The notes: generated from the letters alone by a model not told the origin. Shown: positions 11,073 to 22,850, numbered from the stretch's first letter. The stretch is 64,000 bases of DNA from Arthrobotrys musiformis (GCA_036971715.1 JAVHJL010000008.1:372001-436000), one strand, 5' to 3'. A program made the numbers and translations.

Positions 11073-11460
11073 CATATAGAATGGATTGTTACTTCTTAAA
11101 ATGTATATCTGTATAGTCTGGAGCTTGGTTTCAGAGTGTATTTAGGCATATGTATATATTCCTCAGCTTCGTATCATTTCAAGTCAGGTTTCTGGTACGA
11201 GTCTATAATTATAGTATATATACTGGTACTAGACTCTGCCTCCGGAGCATCCGACCTCGACGTCTCGAGGCGACTACATCAACTACTCGACCCAAGACTA
11301 GGCTTCGACTTCTTTTTCAAGTTTATAACTTCGGCTATAAATACAATCACTAGAAGTCGTATATCTCGACCCGTCTCATTGCTTTGACAGCATATATATA
11401 TATACGTATACTCGCCGCTTGGGCTTGCGCGTGGTTAGCTTGATCAAGATATCGATAGCT

Positions 11461-12447
11461 ATGGTCAGGTCGACAGACAACGCAAGCTGCAACTATGACC
11501 TAATGGGAAGGTTGTGCGGTTGTCGCTCGCAGCAAATGCACTACATGCCTGGAATCAGTGAGTATTCTGCGCATGCGGGACAGTTTGGATCCGCGAGACC
11601 TTCCCATGTTTGCAAGACAAGTCATTTAATAAATGAGCCCCTAGGCCATCGGTCCGAATCCCACTCGTACCCTCACGATAACAGAATTTTATCCCACCAA
11701 CCCGCCTACCACCTAAGTGGTACAACCCAGGGCGGGCTGAGCACAAGACATCCCGTCTACGAACAACAGCGATTGTACCAACCTGAAGATGTGGATAACC
11801 ACCTTAGTTCAAGAACATCCACGTATCAACTCCGGTATGCTGGACAACATGTTCAGCACACGACTGATATTGCCCCGCCTATCGGGCCGTACTCAAGCCC
11901 AATCACCCCTCCACGCCAGTGTGTAAATGAGCAACAACCATTCGGCATTCCAGACCGGGACACTCAGGGGCAGGCGGCCGACGTATACTGCTATCCCCAT
12001 GGAATGGCTTTCCCACGAGATGTCGGTCTGGAATTCTTTCAGGGCGACTCCACAAACGTCGAGGTTGATGTTCACCTAGGGCTTCCAGGGGCACCTGCAG
12101 GCATGGGGCCACCTTTTTATGGGGCTGCTGAGCAAAATCTGGAGATTGCCCCCAAACATTTGGCCATGACACCGAGCGACTGCTTCGAGCTAAGAGAGCC
12201 CCGCAAAAGGAATTATGGCCAGGATACTCATGCATTACCTGGTCAGGCTGTACCTTTGTTCTGTGCAGTCTGCCAGTTTCCTGGATGCAGGAGTGTTATG
12301 TATAGTGAACGAAAAGGTAAAGCCAGGGACAACCTTTATCAACAACACCAGAAGAAGCGTCACCGCGACTGGGCTAAGAAAACGCCGTTCGAGGAGCGTT
12401 GTCGGGCGTACCTGTACCAACCAACATACGTGTTTACTGAAGAGTAA
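11461..12447 (+). CDS. Cys/His-module protein C (putative nuclear zinc-finger family)
   Basis: Single open frame of 328 codons plus stop from the first ATG at 11461. The frame is open slightly upstream without an ATG, so an additional short 5' exon, as proposed for gene B, cannot be excluded. The protein is low-complexity and rich in Q, H, P, S and Y until the conserved end. There C268-x2-C271-x4-C276 is followed by ARDNLYQQHQKKRH (H296 and H301), DWAKK and EERC. Every module position shared by the paralogs is kept, with no internal stop, making this and gene D the best candidates for functional members. I infer a nuclear or DNA-binding role from the finger-like spacing; the family was not otherwise recognised. 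Confidence 0.75.
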   Translation: MVRSTDNASCNYDLMGRLCGCRSQQMHYMPGISEYSAHAGQFGSARPSHVCKTSHLINEPLGHRSESHSYPHDNRILSHQPAYHLSGTTQGGLSTRHPVYEQQRLYQPEDVDNHLSSRTSTYQLRYAGQHVQHTTDIAPPIGPYSSPITPPRQCVNEQQPFGIPDRDTQGQAADVYCYPHGMAFPRDVGLEFFQGDSTNVEVDVHLGLPGAPAGMGPPFYGAAEQNLEIAPKHLAMTPSDCFELREPRKRNYGQDTHALPGQAVPLFCAVCQFPGCRSVMYSERKGKARDNLYQQHQKKRHRDWAKKTPFEERCRAYLYQPTYVFTEE

Positions 12448-13548
12448 AAAACTCAATGAGCCCTAGTTAACATTCTCCCCCTCTTATTTTCAACCTAGTC
12501 CACATCTAACCATCACTAGCCTTTGGCTCAGGGGGAAATATATATATCATCTACTAGTTCCCTCAACAGAGAATTCTGTAATATTCGAATGATGTACTTC
12601 CCTTGAAATCTCATGCGTCTTTTCCTGCTGTTTAATGTGCTATCGTGGGACCGCACGATAATGAATTCGTCCAAGGAATTTGTCTACTTGCCTTCAAAGC
12701 TTTGGGGTTGTCTGCCACCGAATGGAACTGTTCGACTTTGAGCGGACTCTCACCCTCAACATCAGTTCTGATGCTGACAGTCTTGACGCCTACCGAAAGC
12801 CACAGGTCGTTACCTGTCCATCTACGTGGTCGTCTGTCCCGATCTATGGAAAAATTTGATATTCACAATTCAAGCCCGCGAACGGCAAGGCAACATCTGG
12901 AGTCCCTGCCCTGAACTATGGTGAACTTCAAGTAGATAACCTACACATAAAATATCTGGCCAACACTGGCGATAACGCTGTATCTCCTGCCCATCACAAG
13001 GGTACCGCCGACCCGCCATGACGGCAAACCTTCTTCTTCCTTTCTTCTTCCTCCCCTCTCCTCCAATTTCTACTTGGTGGGGTCTTTTTCATTAATTTCT
13101 TTTTCCGATTTTCGCTTGCTGACAGGAGCCTCAGACCATGTACACCCAAACGGTAATGCGGTAGGGTTGGGGGTTACCCTGTCCTGATGTTCGATATTGC
13201 GATGTGCGATTTGGTAGACGAGCAAACATGCATCCCGGTTGGCCAGCCAGATCAGTACCCTACAGCGAGATCGTACGGTGGTAGACGGCCGCGCTGTTAG
13301 GCCGGGGAGGCGTTTGGCTTTCGTTAAAAGATTCTTTTTTCCCTTGCAATTTATTTCGTTTTCGTCTCATCATCCTCGTTGGTTATTCGCTGTGCCTGAT
13401 AGTTATTTCTCGTCCTCCCCATTCTTTTTGTCCTCCCCATTTTTTTCTCTCTCCTCCTCATAACTTATCGTTTTCATTAGCTATTTTTCCCCATCTATGT
13501 ACATACAGAACGGAGAGATGCTTTATGAACAAACAAAAAATATTTCTC

Positions 13549-13612
13549 GAGTACTATTTTCTTTTCTTTTCTTTTTTTCTTTTTTCTTTCTTTTTTCTTT
13601 CTTTTTTCTTTT
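13549..13612 (+). repeat. Poly-pyrimidine (T/C) tract
   Basis: A low-complexity run of CTTTT and CTTTTTT units on the plus strand. It encodes only F/S/L runs. Confidence 0.85.
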
Positions 13613-14228
13613 TTGAAAATTCAAATGGAGTTTCTTTTGGAGTATTGTATAGATTTTTGATAGGCAGTCGAACCTTTTATCGGGTCCTCACTGTCAGCTC
13701 GCATTCACAACGGAGCAAACGTCAATTAGCTCCCTTCAGTGGGTTACGTTCCGCAGCGAAATCTAGAGAGCAGTACATTATGACCATAACGTTTCTTTAG
13801 CGCAGCCTCATTGAATATACGATCGGAATTGTTTCCCCGACGGCCTTGTGGCGGATTTATATTACGTGCCGACTTTCTCCGAGGGGCCGCCAACAAACTT
13901 AAGCTTGCGAGCATTTCTGTTCCGAGCCATCTTTTGGAATATCCCTTCTTGGTAAGGGGACAGAGGCTCAACTCTACTAGAATATGCGACAAACAAACGT
14001 GCAAACGCGAGTAATAATATGTCCTGTATGATCAAAAACAAGGGACGCCAGTAGATCGACAACTTTTTTCTTGTCGGGCATCACCAGCGACAAAATTAGG
14101 GCGAGCATTAACGCTGTACCTGGTACCATTGTGAGCTAGAGTTATAGTAGTTGCCTAAGTGCATATAGGCGCACATAAATTGCGTTATTTTAGGCTAAGA
14201 GTTCGAGTTTCGAAGTTCATATACATAG

Positions 14229-14261
14229 ACACACCTAGTCTCGTTCCCAGAAACACACCTA
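14229..14261 (+). repeat. 15-bp micro-insertion with exact 9-bp target duplication
   Basis: ACACACCTA at 14229-14237 recurs at 14253-14261. The 15 bp between are GTCTCGTTCCCAGAA. With the preceding TA this gives the conserved end TAGTCTCG, so the exact boundary is ambiguous by two bases. Confidence 0.85.
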
Positions 14262-14309
14262 CGCATGACTTAATCTCTAAAATTTAAAAGTACTCTGTCC
14301 TTGTGCGGT

Positions 14310-14322
14310 CTGGGTACGAGAC
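14310..14322 (-). repeat. Micro-element core copy
   Basis: CTGGGTACGAGAC lies about 60 bp downstream of, and inverted to, the copy at 14238. The flanks (TCCTTG and TCCGTTG) are only roughly similar. Confidence 0.45.
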
Positions 14323-15106
14323 CACTCCGTTGTTAAATTTATAAAACCTAACCAAATTTGCCAAAGGAACCACTTCAAGAAACACTATTCGCATCTTCGT
14401 CCTCGATCGCTAGATACGGCGAAGCCGAATGGTGGCTCTTGAAATCAAGCGTTTTCCTTGGTTCAGCATCACTGAATTCATGAAAGTCCAGCAGGCATTT
14501 AGTGAGGTATTTAATATTTTCGTTTCCCGGCTGACCTGTGCGTTCAAAGTTCCGTGCGATTAGAGTGCTATAGCGCTAGGCATACTGTACCATATTATGT
14601 AACTCAACCACAAGCGCATGTGGAGCTCGTGTCAAATCCCTAATCACGGTCTGTTGACTGCCTTGGACCATTACTATACTACATGTTCTGGAGTCTATTG
14701 TTCAGGGGCTTTGTGGTACATATATTTACTTTTTACTATGTGGTATGTCCAGGGCGAGCCTCAATGCCCGTGGCATGGCCTCGTGCCCAGGGATGACAAA
14801 CCGCTTCCTTATATTAGCTTAAGAAGACTGTGTGGCCTTATCAGTGCGCTGTCGGTCCTACAACACGCATGTGCATCCTAAAAAAGTTTTTTTCCATCAT
14901 ATCACCTTGAAAACAAAAACTACAAACTTGTGAGTCCCTTTCCGGTATGCTATTATGGCGAATATGTATAGTAAAAATTCTAGTCTCTTCTCCAATTATA
15001 AGGAAAGTTAGAATATCATTGCTTCTAGGCTCGACATACTCCTCCATTCGCTAGGTATATTTCAGCCCCGGCTACAGTCTGATATTATAGATCCGCGAGT
15101 AAACTC

Positions 15107-15120
15107 TAGCCTCGAATCCA
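15107..15120 (+). repeat. Perfect 14-bp core, flanks unresolved
   Basis: TAGCCTCGAATCCA is identical to the inserted 14-mer at 5276-5289. No 9-bp repeat flanks it. Confidence 0.55.
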
Positions 15121-15294
15121 TTCTATTTTGTCGCCGGCTGCTTTCAAAGTTTTGTTGTTTTGTACGGGAACGCATAATGCGTCTCGGCGTTTCCACATTG
15201 CAGCTATGTAAGGGGCCGGTTTTGCTCAAGACTTCCTAGTTTTCATTTACTAGAATGTTAAGAATATATCGTCATTTCGGGAGGCGCCACCGAG

Positions 15295-15335
15295 CCAGTT
15301 CAACGGGAGCGAGGCTGGGAGCGAGACCAACTCAA
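15295..15335 (-). repeat. 23-bp micro-insertion, decayed target duplication (7 of 9)
   Basis: CCAGTTCAA (15295-15303) and CCAACTCAA (15327-15335) differ at two positions, both transitions. The insert ends GGCTGGGAGCGAGA, a variant of the core. Confidence 0.5.
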
Positions 15336-15631
15336 TGGTCGAAATTCAATAACATATATGGATTATAGACTCTTGCGTTTTGTAAAAGCAACAAAAAAAA
15401 TGGTTTTCGGCACTTCCCCCGTTGAGACCTTGCCGCTGCAGCTGAGCCGCTAAGTATGGTACAGCACATTTATATATACCCGAAAGGGCGGTGAAGGCGA
15501 TTACGCGAGTCGCCAACAGATAGCGGCGTTGTATCCGTAGGGCAAGATCTTAAGAGCTGCTGCCCATGAAACCGTGTTTCGTTTCTTGTGTTTTCGCGTT
15601 CTTAATCAATTTAGCCCAAATTCGGATCACC

Positions 15632-15676
15632 AGCTACGAGTTGTCTCGCCGCCAGACTCCTCAACTTGGCTACAAG
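15632..15676 (+). repeat. 27-bp micro-insertion, decayed target duplication (7 of 9)
   Basis: AGCTACGAG (15632-15640) and GGCTACAAG (15668-15676) flank an insert starting TTGTCTCGCCGCCAG. The TTGTCTCG end is flush with the left repeat. The two flank differences are both A/G transitions. Confidence 0.55.
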
Positions 15677-17032
15677 CTCCCACATCAATTGCAAATCAAT
15701 GACAGCCATACAATAAATTCCTAGATCTTTAGTACCACTCAATGCTGTTCTCTTTGTTTAGCGTCACTATACTAGTCGACGTGCATAGAAGGTCCTCAAG
15801 GTTTGAAGTGGAACTAGGCTCGGCAGGGTCGGGGTCGCGGTCGAGAAATTATGAACCTAGTTGTTCCCGCCCGCGGGCCCGAGATTTTCCCTCGTATCCT
15901 GTGGTGCTTTCTATCCCTGGGGTTCCTAGGAGTAATAGGCCCTTTGCTATGAGACCGCGTGCTAAAAAATCAACCGATTGGGAAACAGAAATGGGTTCTG
16001 TTTTTTTTAGTAGAGGTTTCGAGAGAGAAGGGTAAGTTCGTTTCCCCATTGGCCATTAAACGCGTGTACTAGGGAGCGTTACGTGGCATGGCGTCATGCA
16101 AAACTCACCTGTCTTCAGGTTGATTGACCGGGATTCTAAGTCTATAGCGCTGCCTTAACGTTAACTAACAGATTCTTTCAAACCTCCGATTCCCAGCCCC
16201 AAAGCCCTGGATGAGCGGGCTCCCGAGTAATCGCAACAGAGCTAGTGCGCTGTATAGATAATCTAGAACGAGAGAAAACGAAGCGTGGGGGTTGCATGTT
16301 CTTGCATGGGCTTAGGCAGCCCTATCGCCGGATCGAAAAGTCCGATTACTTCCGCATCATTCGGATTCTGGATTTCTTTTGGTTCTGACTGTATGGCCTG
16401 GTTCCCTTGAAAGTTTCGTAAACCCGGCAAAGCTTAGAAGGGTCTATATAGCTATATTTCCCTAGAAGCTGAAGTCCCGAAATTCGAGCAAGTATCGATT
16501 AAAATCGATGTGCACGTACATACATCCATATCTTTGCAACTTGCGCTTGCTGGAAAACCGCGGACCAGGTAGGCTTCGCTTGGCCATGCTTAACGTATCG
16601 GCACCGAGCAAACCAATCTGTTGGGATGAATTCACGACTCAGCGGCCTACATGGTCGCCATATAGATATTGAGGGGCAGTTCAATGATTGGCATCTTGAA
16701 ATCTCATGATGACTTCTATACGTTGATCTCTCAATACCGTCAGCATACAGATTTGCATCTAGCAACAATTTCATATATTGCACTATATCGGCCCTGCTCC
16801 GCACGGAGACTGACTCCAATGCTTTAGCCGAAAATCCTCAGAAAGTACCCCAACTCTGCACGTCTATATACCTAAATGAACGACCTTTGCAACATTAAAG
16901 TCACCACCCAGAGTGATTGAGTCCGGATTACATGAATCTGTGATATTCATGACCAATGGGCCTAAGATATTAGGATGCGATGGAACTAGGAAAGGAGCTT
17001 ATGCCGAAACAAGGAAAGAAAAGGGAGCTAGG

Positions 17033-17044
17033 TTGTCTCGTACC
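17033..17044 (+). repeat. Micro-element core copy
   Basis: TTGTCTCGTACC with flanks GGAGCTAGG and GTACCTAGG (7 of 9) that overlap the core, so the boundaries are ambiguous. Confidence 0.4.
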
Positions 17045-17267
17045 TAGGGAAATTTTTTTATTTTAATTTTGGCCGCTTTGTTAAAGTTGCAATTGCAATT
17101 GCAATTGGTTGGAAAAGAGAGAAGAAGGGGGATTAAGGGGAGGCATATGCAGGCCGCTTTTGAGCTAGCTGGCACTAATGGATTGGGGAACGTTACTTTC
17201 GTCTCGACGCACATCTTATGCATGCGCATGTGCATGTGAAGCATGAAAATAATATAAAGGCGCTAAG

Positions 17268-17298
17268 GGCTCTACCTGATTCGAGGCTAGGCTCTACC
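17268..17298 (-). repeat. 13-bp micro-insertion with exact 9-bp target duplication
   Basis: GGCTCTACC at 17268-17276 recurs exactly at 17290-17298. The insert TGATTCGAGGCTA is the reverse complement of the 14-mer at 5276 less one base, and its TAGCC end touches the right repeat. The same 13-14-bp unit at independent sites with unrelated 9-bp duplications is strong evidence for insertion. Confidence 0.9.
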
Positions 17299-17720
17299 GG
17301 GCCCTTGCCAGTACAGCGCCTGAATGCGTGTTATCCGTGGCCGTGTGCTCCTCTCGGGCATGCAGTGATCTGGGCGGACTAATCCTACCGTCAGAAAATA
17401 CGGATACTTTGGACTGAATAATGAGATTATATTTTCATACAGCCAGGGCGATGTGGAGGGACTTGTCGAAGCTACAAACACAGGCTTTGTGTAGTTGTGT
17501 TGCAATTGCAAGCCTCCGCCTCGCGGAACTCTACCAGAATATTTGAAACCCAGGACCCAGGCCTAGGCTTCTATTAGCCCAAGCTACCGAAAAATGAATT
17601 TAGATGTTCTGAGATTTATATAAACGGACTTCGGTGCCCCTCAATATTAGAACCAAGTCATCACCAGACTCTCCTCCTCGGTGTTTCAGTTGGTGACGAG
17701 TGGCTATAGCTAGCTATCAT

Positions 17721-17768
17721 ATATCACCACGAGCATACCGTCTGCCCTCGAGACTAATATCACCACGA
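17721..17768 (-). repeat. 24-27-bp micro-insertion with exact target duplication
   Basis: ATATCACCACGA (17721-17732) recurs exactly at 17757-17768. The bases between end in CTCGAGACTA, so TAGTCTCGAG read on the minus strand abuts the right repeat. The other end is unrelated to the core. Confidence 0.85.
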
Positions 17769-17997
17769 CCCCGAGATATCAATATAATCTGGTCCTGTTC
17801 CCAGACGTCTATCTTATACTATCGTACCACGCCAGAAATGCGCACGGGAATGCAAACAATATGATGTCTAGCCCCCATTGATGCTATACATGTACAGCAC
17901 ACACTTATAAATTAACTGTCTACTTGCGCGAAGAGTCTCCGCCCGTCATCTCTAGAGCTCTTCAATTTTCATCATTGAACTATATCTACCATTCGAG

Positions 17998-18043
17998 CGT
18001 TCCTCTTTGTCTCCCAGGTCTGGGTACGAGACAACGTTCCTCT
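17998..18043. repeat. 28-bp two-ended micro-insertion with exact 9-bp duplication
   Basis: CGTTCCTCT at 17998-18006 recurs exactly at 18035-18043. The 28-bp insert starts TTGTCTCCCAG and ends CTGGGTACGAGACAA. These are two inverted copies of the core, the left lacking four internal bases, joined by two bases. Both ends present TTG/CAA at the duplication. This is what remains if the middle of an inverted-repeat transposon is lost. It lies 53 bp upstream of gene D's ATG, so it may sit in that gene's 5' leader or promoter. Confidence 0.92.
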
Positions 18044-18095
18044 ATCGAAATCAATTATCGATATCGATACATCAAGGCACGCCCCTAAGATACAA

Positions 18096-19322
18096 ATGAA
18101 CCGCGCTCGTCAATGTTACGAAGACGAGGGGAGAACGGAGGGCCCACGCCGTCGCCACCCCTCCTACAGTGGTCCACTGTGTCAAAATATTTTCAGCGAT
18201 AGGGATCACGGACACCTATCGGCGTCGCCTACCAATATCGACACGCAATCAAACAGCTCACTAGGCCAATTGTGCCGATACCAACACCTTGGGAACACCA
18301 GCTATTGTGGAAACACTCTGAGTCAAGGTTATGATTCAGAGTGGCCGGCTTGCTACGAGAGCCTCCACTTCAAGGGTGTCCTTTCAACCCCTAGCCAGTT
18401 CCACCAGCCAGGACTTTTGCAGCCCAGACCCGATCAATACACGCTCTCTCACGGCGAGGACGGCCCCAATAGCTATCAAATTCCCGGAAATCGACTAGAT
18501 AGCACTTCATATATTGATTCTGGACCCCTCTTTGACACATATTCACCCAGGAATACACAACAAACGCGGCAAACCACAAATGCGGAGCAAACTGGGTGGA
18601 CTTCGGAGCCTCGTCAAACATATGCCGACTTTTCCACATACCCACCTCAATCCTCTGATCGACCCTTTGATAGTTTAGGAGCGATTCTTGACGGAAATAT
18701 ACCTGACTACTCGCCATCCCGCGATGATGAGCATCTGGCTCAACGGCCTGGTCTAGAAAAGTACCCACATAGTGGCTTCGCGGCCCCGAATCGAACTTAT
18801 GAGCCACCACTCGCTCTAGAACTCCAGCCTTCGCCAACGCAGATCAGAACCGTGGGAAGCTGGCCTTATGAACAGCCTGAAGCCCTAAATATGGTCACTG
18901 CACCCGACAATTATCGATATCCTTCAGAAAGCGACCCGGCCGACGAACAGCCACTTGAAATCGCGGCTCAGATTTTGATAAAAGACGAATTCTATGGGAA
19001 TATTCATGTCAGATGGGCCCGCAAACTGGCTGGCAGCCGTGGCCAGACGGCGGGGCTCCATGCTGTAGGAAGTGATACTAACCCCGAATACCTTGTGCGG
19101 AAATACCAATATTGTGGACGGTGCTTATTCCCTGGCTGCACGAATGTCAGCTGGAGCGTATATCCAAGAAAGCCCAGAGATAATCTCTTTCAATCGCACC
19201 AAAAGAAACACCACCCTAAATGGTTGGTGAATACACCCAAAGAAGAACGGTGCAAGGTGTATACGTTTTATACCGAGGAGTTAGAAACATTCCCTCATTT
19301 GGCACAATGTGCGGAGCTCTAA
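18096..19322 (+). CDS. Cys/His-module protein D (longest intact family member)
   Basis: Single-exon gene of 408 codons; ATG in the context ACAAATGAA. Residues 1-330 are low-complexity and rich in Q, S, P, Y and N, a composition typical of activation-type or disordered regions. The conserved end has C340-x2-C343-x4-C348, then PRDNLFQSHQKKHH with H368 and H373, PKW and EERC. About 35 further residues follow. All module cysteines and histidines are present and no stop interrupts the frame. A micro-insertion with intact duplication lies 53 bp upstream of the ATG (17998-18043). I infer a nuclear binding protein; nothing in the upstream region resembles a named family. Confidence 0.8.
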   Translation: MNRARQCYEDEGRTEGPRRRHPSYSGPLCQNIFSDRDHGHLSASPTNIDTQSNSSLGQLCRYQHLGNTSYCGNTLSQGYDSEWPACYESLHFKGVLSTPSQFHQPGLLQPRPDQYTLSHGEDGPNSYQIPGNRLDSTSYIDSGPLFDTYSPRNTQQTRQTTNAEQTGWTSEPRQTYADFSTYPPQSSDRPFDSLGAILDGNIPDYSPSRDDEHLAQRPGLEKYPHSGFAAPNRTYEPPLALELQPSPTQIRTVGSWPYEQPEALNMVTAPDNYRYPSESDPADEQPLEIAAQILIKDEFYGNIHVRWARKLAGSRGQTAGLHAVGSDTNPEYLVRKYQYCGRCLFPGCTNVSWSVYPRKPRDNLFQSHQKKHHPKWLVNTPKEERCKVYTFYTEELETFPHLAQCAEL

Positions 19323-21294
19323 ATTTATAAAGAGTAAGAAACCTCGATCCTGTTGTTGTTGCTTGTTGGTTTTAATCGCAAGTCGTATCTATTGCGCACC
19401 AAGTATTCTTCTTACCCTTCCTAAATTCTAATGAAATTGCAATTGGCTCGTGAGCGCTTAAGCCTATAGCTCAGATTACGAAAACCCCTCCTCCATACGG
19501 CGGCCGGCCACCGTTTATCCTAAAGCATTTGCTCTGACTTCCGTCCAATGGGCAGATGCCGCTTTTCCAACAACTTCTCTATCTAGATTTCATGCTGGTA
19601 TCTTATTTCATAATACCCGCTTGCCTTTGATATTGGCGCATACTCCATTCGATGCGAACTGTCCATCGCGACAATCAAACGGCGAAACGGTTGCCCTTTT
19701 TCTCTATACTCATTTTCCAAGCTATCTTAATTCCCTCTTGTTCTCTATCGCTCCATTTTCTACAGAAAGTTTCATCATTTACTATACATCCGCCATTTTG
19801 TTGTCTTCTTTAATCTGAATCAATTCCCTACATTTTTGTTTGTCTCTCTTCCGAGCTTTGCCATGTTCTTGCTTTGCATTCCTGTTAACTGCGTTTTATG
19901 CCCTTTTCGAGCCCATTTTCTGGATTTTCTAGGTTCCGGGCGTTATAATCGGGGGCGTTTTGATTCTGGCTCTATAAATAGGGGTTGGCGATCTTTCTGT
20001 TGGTCCCCGACAGGCTTTGGGCCCTATCTTGTATACATGTATGGCGCATATAGGTGAAGTTTTCTTAATTATTTCGTCGATAAATTATTTTCAGTTTGAT
20101 GTATGTTTTTACTTAGAGTTTGTGGCATCGTTGTCAAAATCTTGTCCGTAGATATGTATGTGGGTATGCGTATATATAGATGTAACAACCGTGTGTGCTG
20201 GATACAATCGACAACTACGTACGTTAACCACTCGGCTTGGAATCGTCTTATTTCTCTCTCACTGGTGTATCCGACGCCCTGGACATCTCAGTCACAATCT
20301 TATCAACCCCAAATTACGAGCACGTGTACGTACGCACCATTCGAAGATTAGATCTAGAAATGCGAATTTCGTCAACTTTCGATTGGTCCCGACGGGGGCG
20401 TTTTTACTTTGGGGCGTTGGGTTCGGACCGGAGTTGAATCTTAGGAATACATCAAACATCTCACAGCGAGTCTCTAGGCATGCATGGCTAAAAGTACGAT
20501 ACAATTGCCATCTAGCACACAAGACGATCCACCCCAGCCAATATCATAAATTTTATCGACATCTAGATTGTTCGTTACCAATTGGGAGGTGGAGAAACAT
20601 CCTAGACGATTGGCTGAGGCCGCACTAATACCCATACGCAAGCTCCCCGTAGTAGTCGTCACGACACGGGATCACTTGAAATTTGCTTTTCTAGAGTTCT
20701 AGGTACCACAGGGCACAGGGCCTCCGGGTTACGTTTGGTAGTAAAAGATTCCGTGCAAGTTGGGAACCATCAACCCCAATGTCTAGACGTCTGGGTGGAT
20801 CCAAAGGGTGTGAATACTTCCAAATGGTGGGACCAAGGAACAGGAAATCGATGGTTCGATGCGATCGATGCGGTTATTGGTGGGGAAGGAGTTGCATGGC
20901 TAGTTAACGGCAGGCAGGCAGACGGGGGTCGGTGTAATCAGATTATGGGCGCTAACGTACGTTGCAACCCACAACCATGTCTCGCTGGAGCTAGCATATG
21001 CGCATCGGTACCACTCCTAAGCATATAAGGGCTGTCAGCGTACATGCATGCTGCAGCATTGAGTTGGCAAGACCGACCGAAGTCAGCCAGTGGGAAAACT
21101 CCAGGTGGTCTTATCCAAGCGTTGATTTTGCCGTCTCCTAGTTCATTAGGTCCCTTCGTAGACTAGACCCCTCCAACTCATCTCGCAAACAAAATGTTGC
21201 TACGGATGCCTCAAACGCATATAGGCCTAGCGAATGGGGGCAAAGAAAAAAGCCCCACCGCCGTCATATATTGAGCATACGAAAAACAATATAT

Positions 21295-21327
21295 TAGGAG
21301 TAGAGGAACGAGACTAGGAGTAGAGGA
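21295..21327 (-). repeat. 11-bp micro-insertion with exact target duplication
   Basis: TAGGAGTAGAGGA (21295-21307) recurs exactly at 21315-21327. With a 9-bp duplication (GGAGTAGAG) the insert is GAACGAGACTA, which is TAGTCTCGTTC on the other strand. This is one of the shortest units that can be recognised. Confidence 0.75.
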
Positions 21328-22819
21328 CCTACAACCCTAATTCTGAATCACTAAAGACGCTAGGAAGGGTCTCATCCTAGGCTCCTACAAGGCATGTTCA
21401 AAATTCATACAATTCCAATGAACCGTCGGCGATCCCAAGCACAATGAGAGAAATTTAATCCTGACCGCCGACAGAAAGGCTTAGAGCTAGAGCTAGACCC
21501 GAGACGAGCAAAAAGAAAACCCTCGGTGGGCAGTATCTATTGACTTAACTACTGACCCAACCCTTCAACCTTTCAAAGAACTGGGATCGGCAAGTTATTG
21601 ATGGGCCATGACCGGGATTTCACTCCCTAGGCACGTTGACATTGTTGATGAGGCTGCATGTTAGGGAAGGCAAATTCAGGACTAGTTTACAAGGGCCTTA
21701 ACGACCGCACCCAAGTTGTCGTCCTAAGCCTTTGCACTAGGGCACTTCATTATATATTAGGACCCCAAACGAGGATCGAGGAATTCCGTTATACAAGTTT
21801 CGGCCTACCTGCAAATCGCGCTAGAAGACGGGCCTGACCGAATGGTCTGTATAGAAATTTTTGGGGCACTTGAAGCCAGATAACCATCTGGTAATCTAAC
21901 CTTATTCGTGAACGCGGCCCTCTCGTCAACTTTCCATTTCAATCGACCCGCTAGCTCCAAGATCCCGAGATCCCCAGTAGCGTTTGGCTTGGGAGGTAAA
22001 GCTCCGGTGGCTTACAGCAATGTGTTCTATGGCTAAGCTGTGTACATGTGTGTATATGTGTGGCTCACATGCTGAGCTGAAACTTGCAGATTAGAGTCTC
22101 AGTGTCACAGTAGCAGGCGTCTTCAGATAGTAATCAGCCCCTTAGCTTTTGGTCGATTTAGAAATAACACCTAGCTTTGTGATAGGATTTAGCCTTCACG
22201 GGGTGCTAGGTGCTAAACTGGCTCCTGGTTAGCCCATGTGTCTCCGAATTCATAACTTGATACGATGCATCGCGCTATCAGCCTGCCAAAAGGGATTTTC
22301 TGGATCTAGGAGACTCGGCTCAGCCGAATCCCGGCCTTGACCCAAACGATTAAGTGGGTGGATTGAGACCATACGGAGCTATACAAAGAATTGTGAACTA
22401 TGGGCATATCTTAAATTTTGGCCACTTGTGGGAGGAGCTGAGCGCTACCAAAGCGGTTTGCTTGGGCAAACCAGGGCAGCTCGCACCCCAACTAACGAAG
22501 TCAAGGTGCCCTATACAAACAGAGTGGATTTTACTGGCGCCTGCTTACAATTTGTCAGCGTTGCCATAAGAATATCTATTATTTCCGCCTAATTCGGACC
22601 TGAAATTAGGGAGCCATCTATTCCAAACGCGAAAGCCAATAAAAATTCCGGTCGGCTGGATAAAGAGTTGAAGTTCGAGGCGGAATTTCGAAAGAAGAAG
22701 ACTAAATACAAAGACACTGCAGGTAGAGGTTTTGACTCCAAATATCCCTATCAACTTGGCACGGCGGATATCTGTACCAACAAGCTTGCAAGACCCAGCT
22801 AGACAAACACAAGCTCCGG

Positions 22820-22850
22820 TCTCCTGACAGCTACGAGACTCGCGCCTGAC
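22820..22850 (-). repeat. Possible 13-bp micro-insertion, decayed duplication (7 of 9)
   Basis: TCTCCTGAC and GCGCCTGAC flank AGCTACGAGACTC. The core match is partial, so this is a weak call. Confidence 0.3.

Larger units (their letters stand above)
7484..11460. other. Gene-poor spacer between B and C
   Basis: No credible gene. Contents include a (CTT)n tract, a 10-G run near 8016, micro-insertions at 8443-8492 and 8812-8864, and motif copies at 8703 and 11060. Long pyrimidine and purine stretches around 9490-9740 produce spurious open frames. Confidence 0.5.
12448..18095. other. Gene-poor spacer between C and D
   Basis: No credible gene. The stretch contains a long T/C-rich tract (13520-13615) and a run of GCAATT units at 17085-17107. 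It has the densest set of micro-insertions in the window (14229, 15295, 15632, 17268, 17721 and 17998). Open frames of 60-106 codons here show no motifs. Confidence 0.5.

Noticed and set aside
13525..13800. F/S-rich open frame
   Set aside because: Product of the pyrimidine tract.
20735..21028. 97-codon open frame with several cysteines
   Set aside because: Starts at a non-ATG codon and has no recognisable pattern or splice sites.
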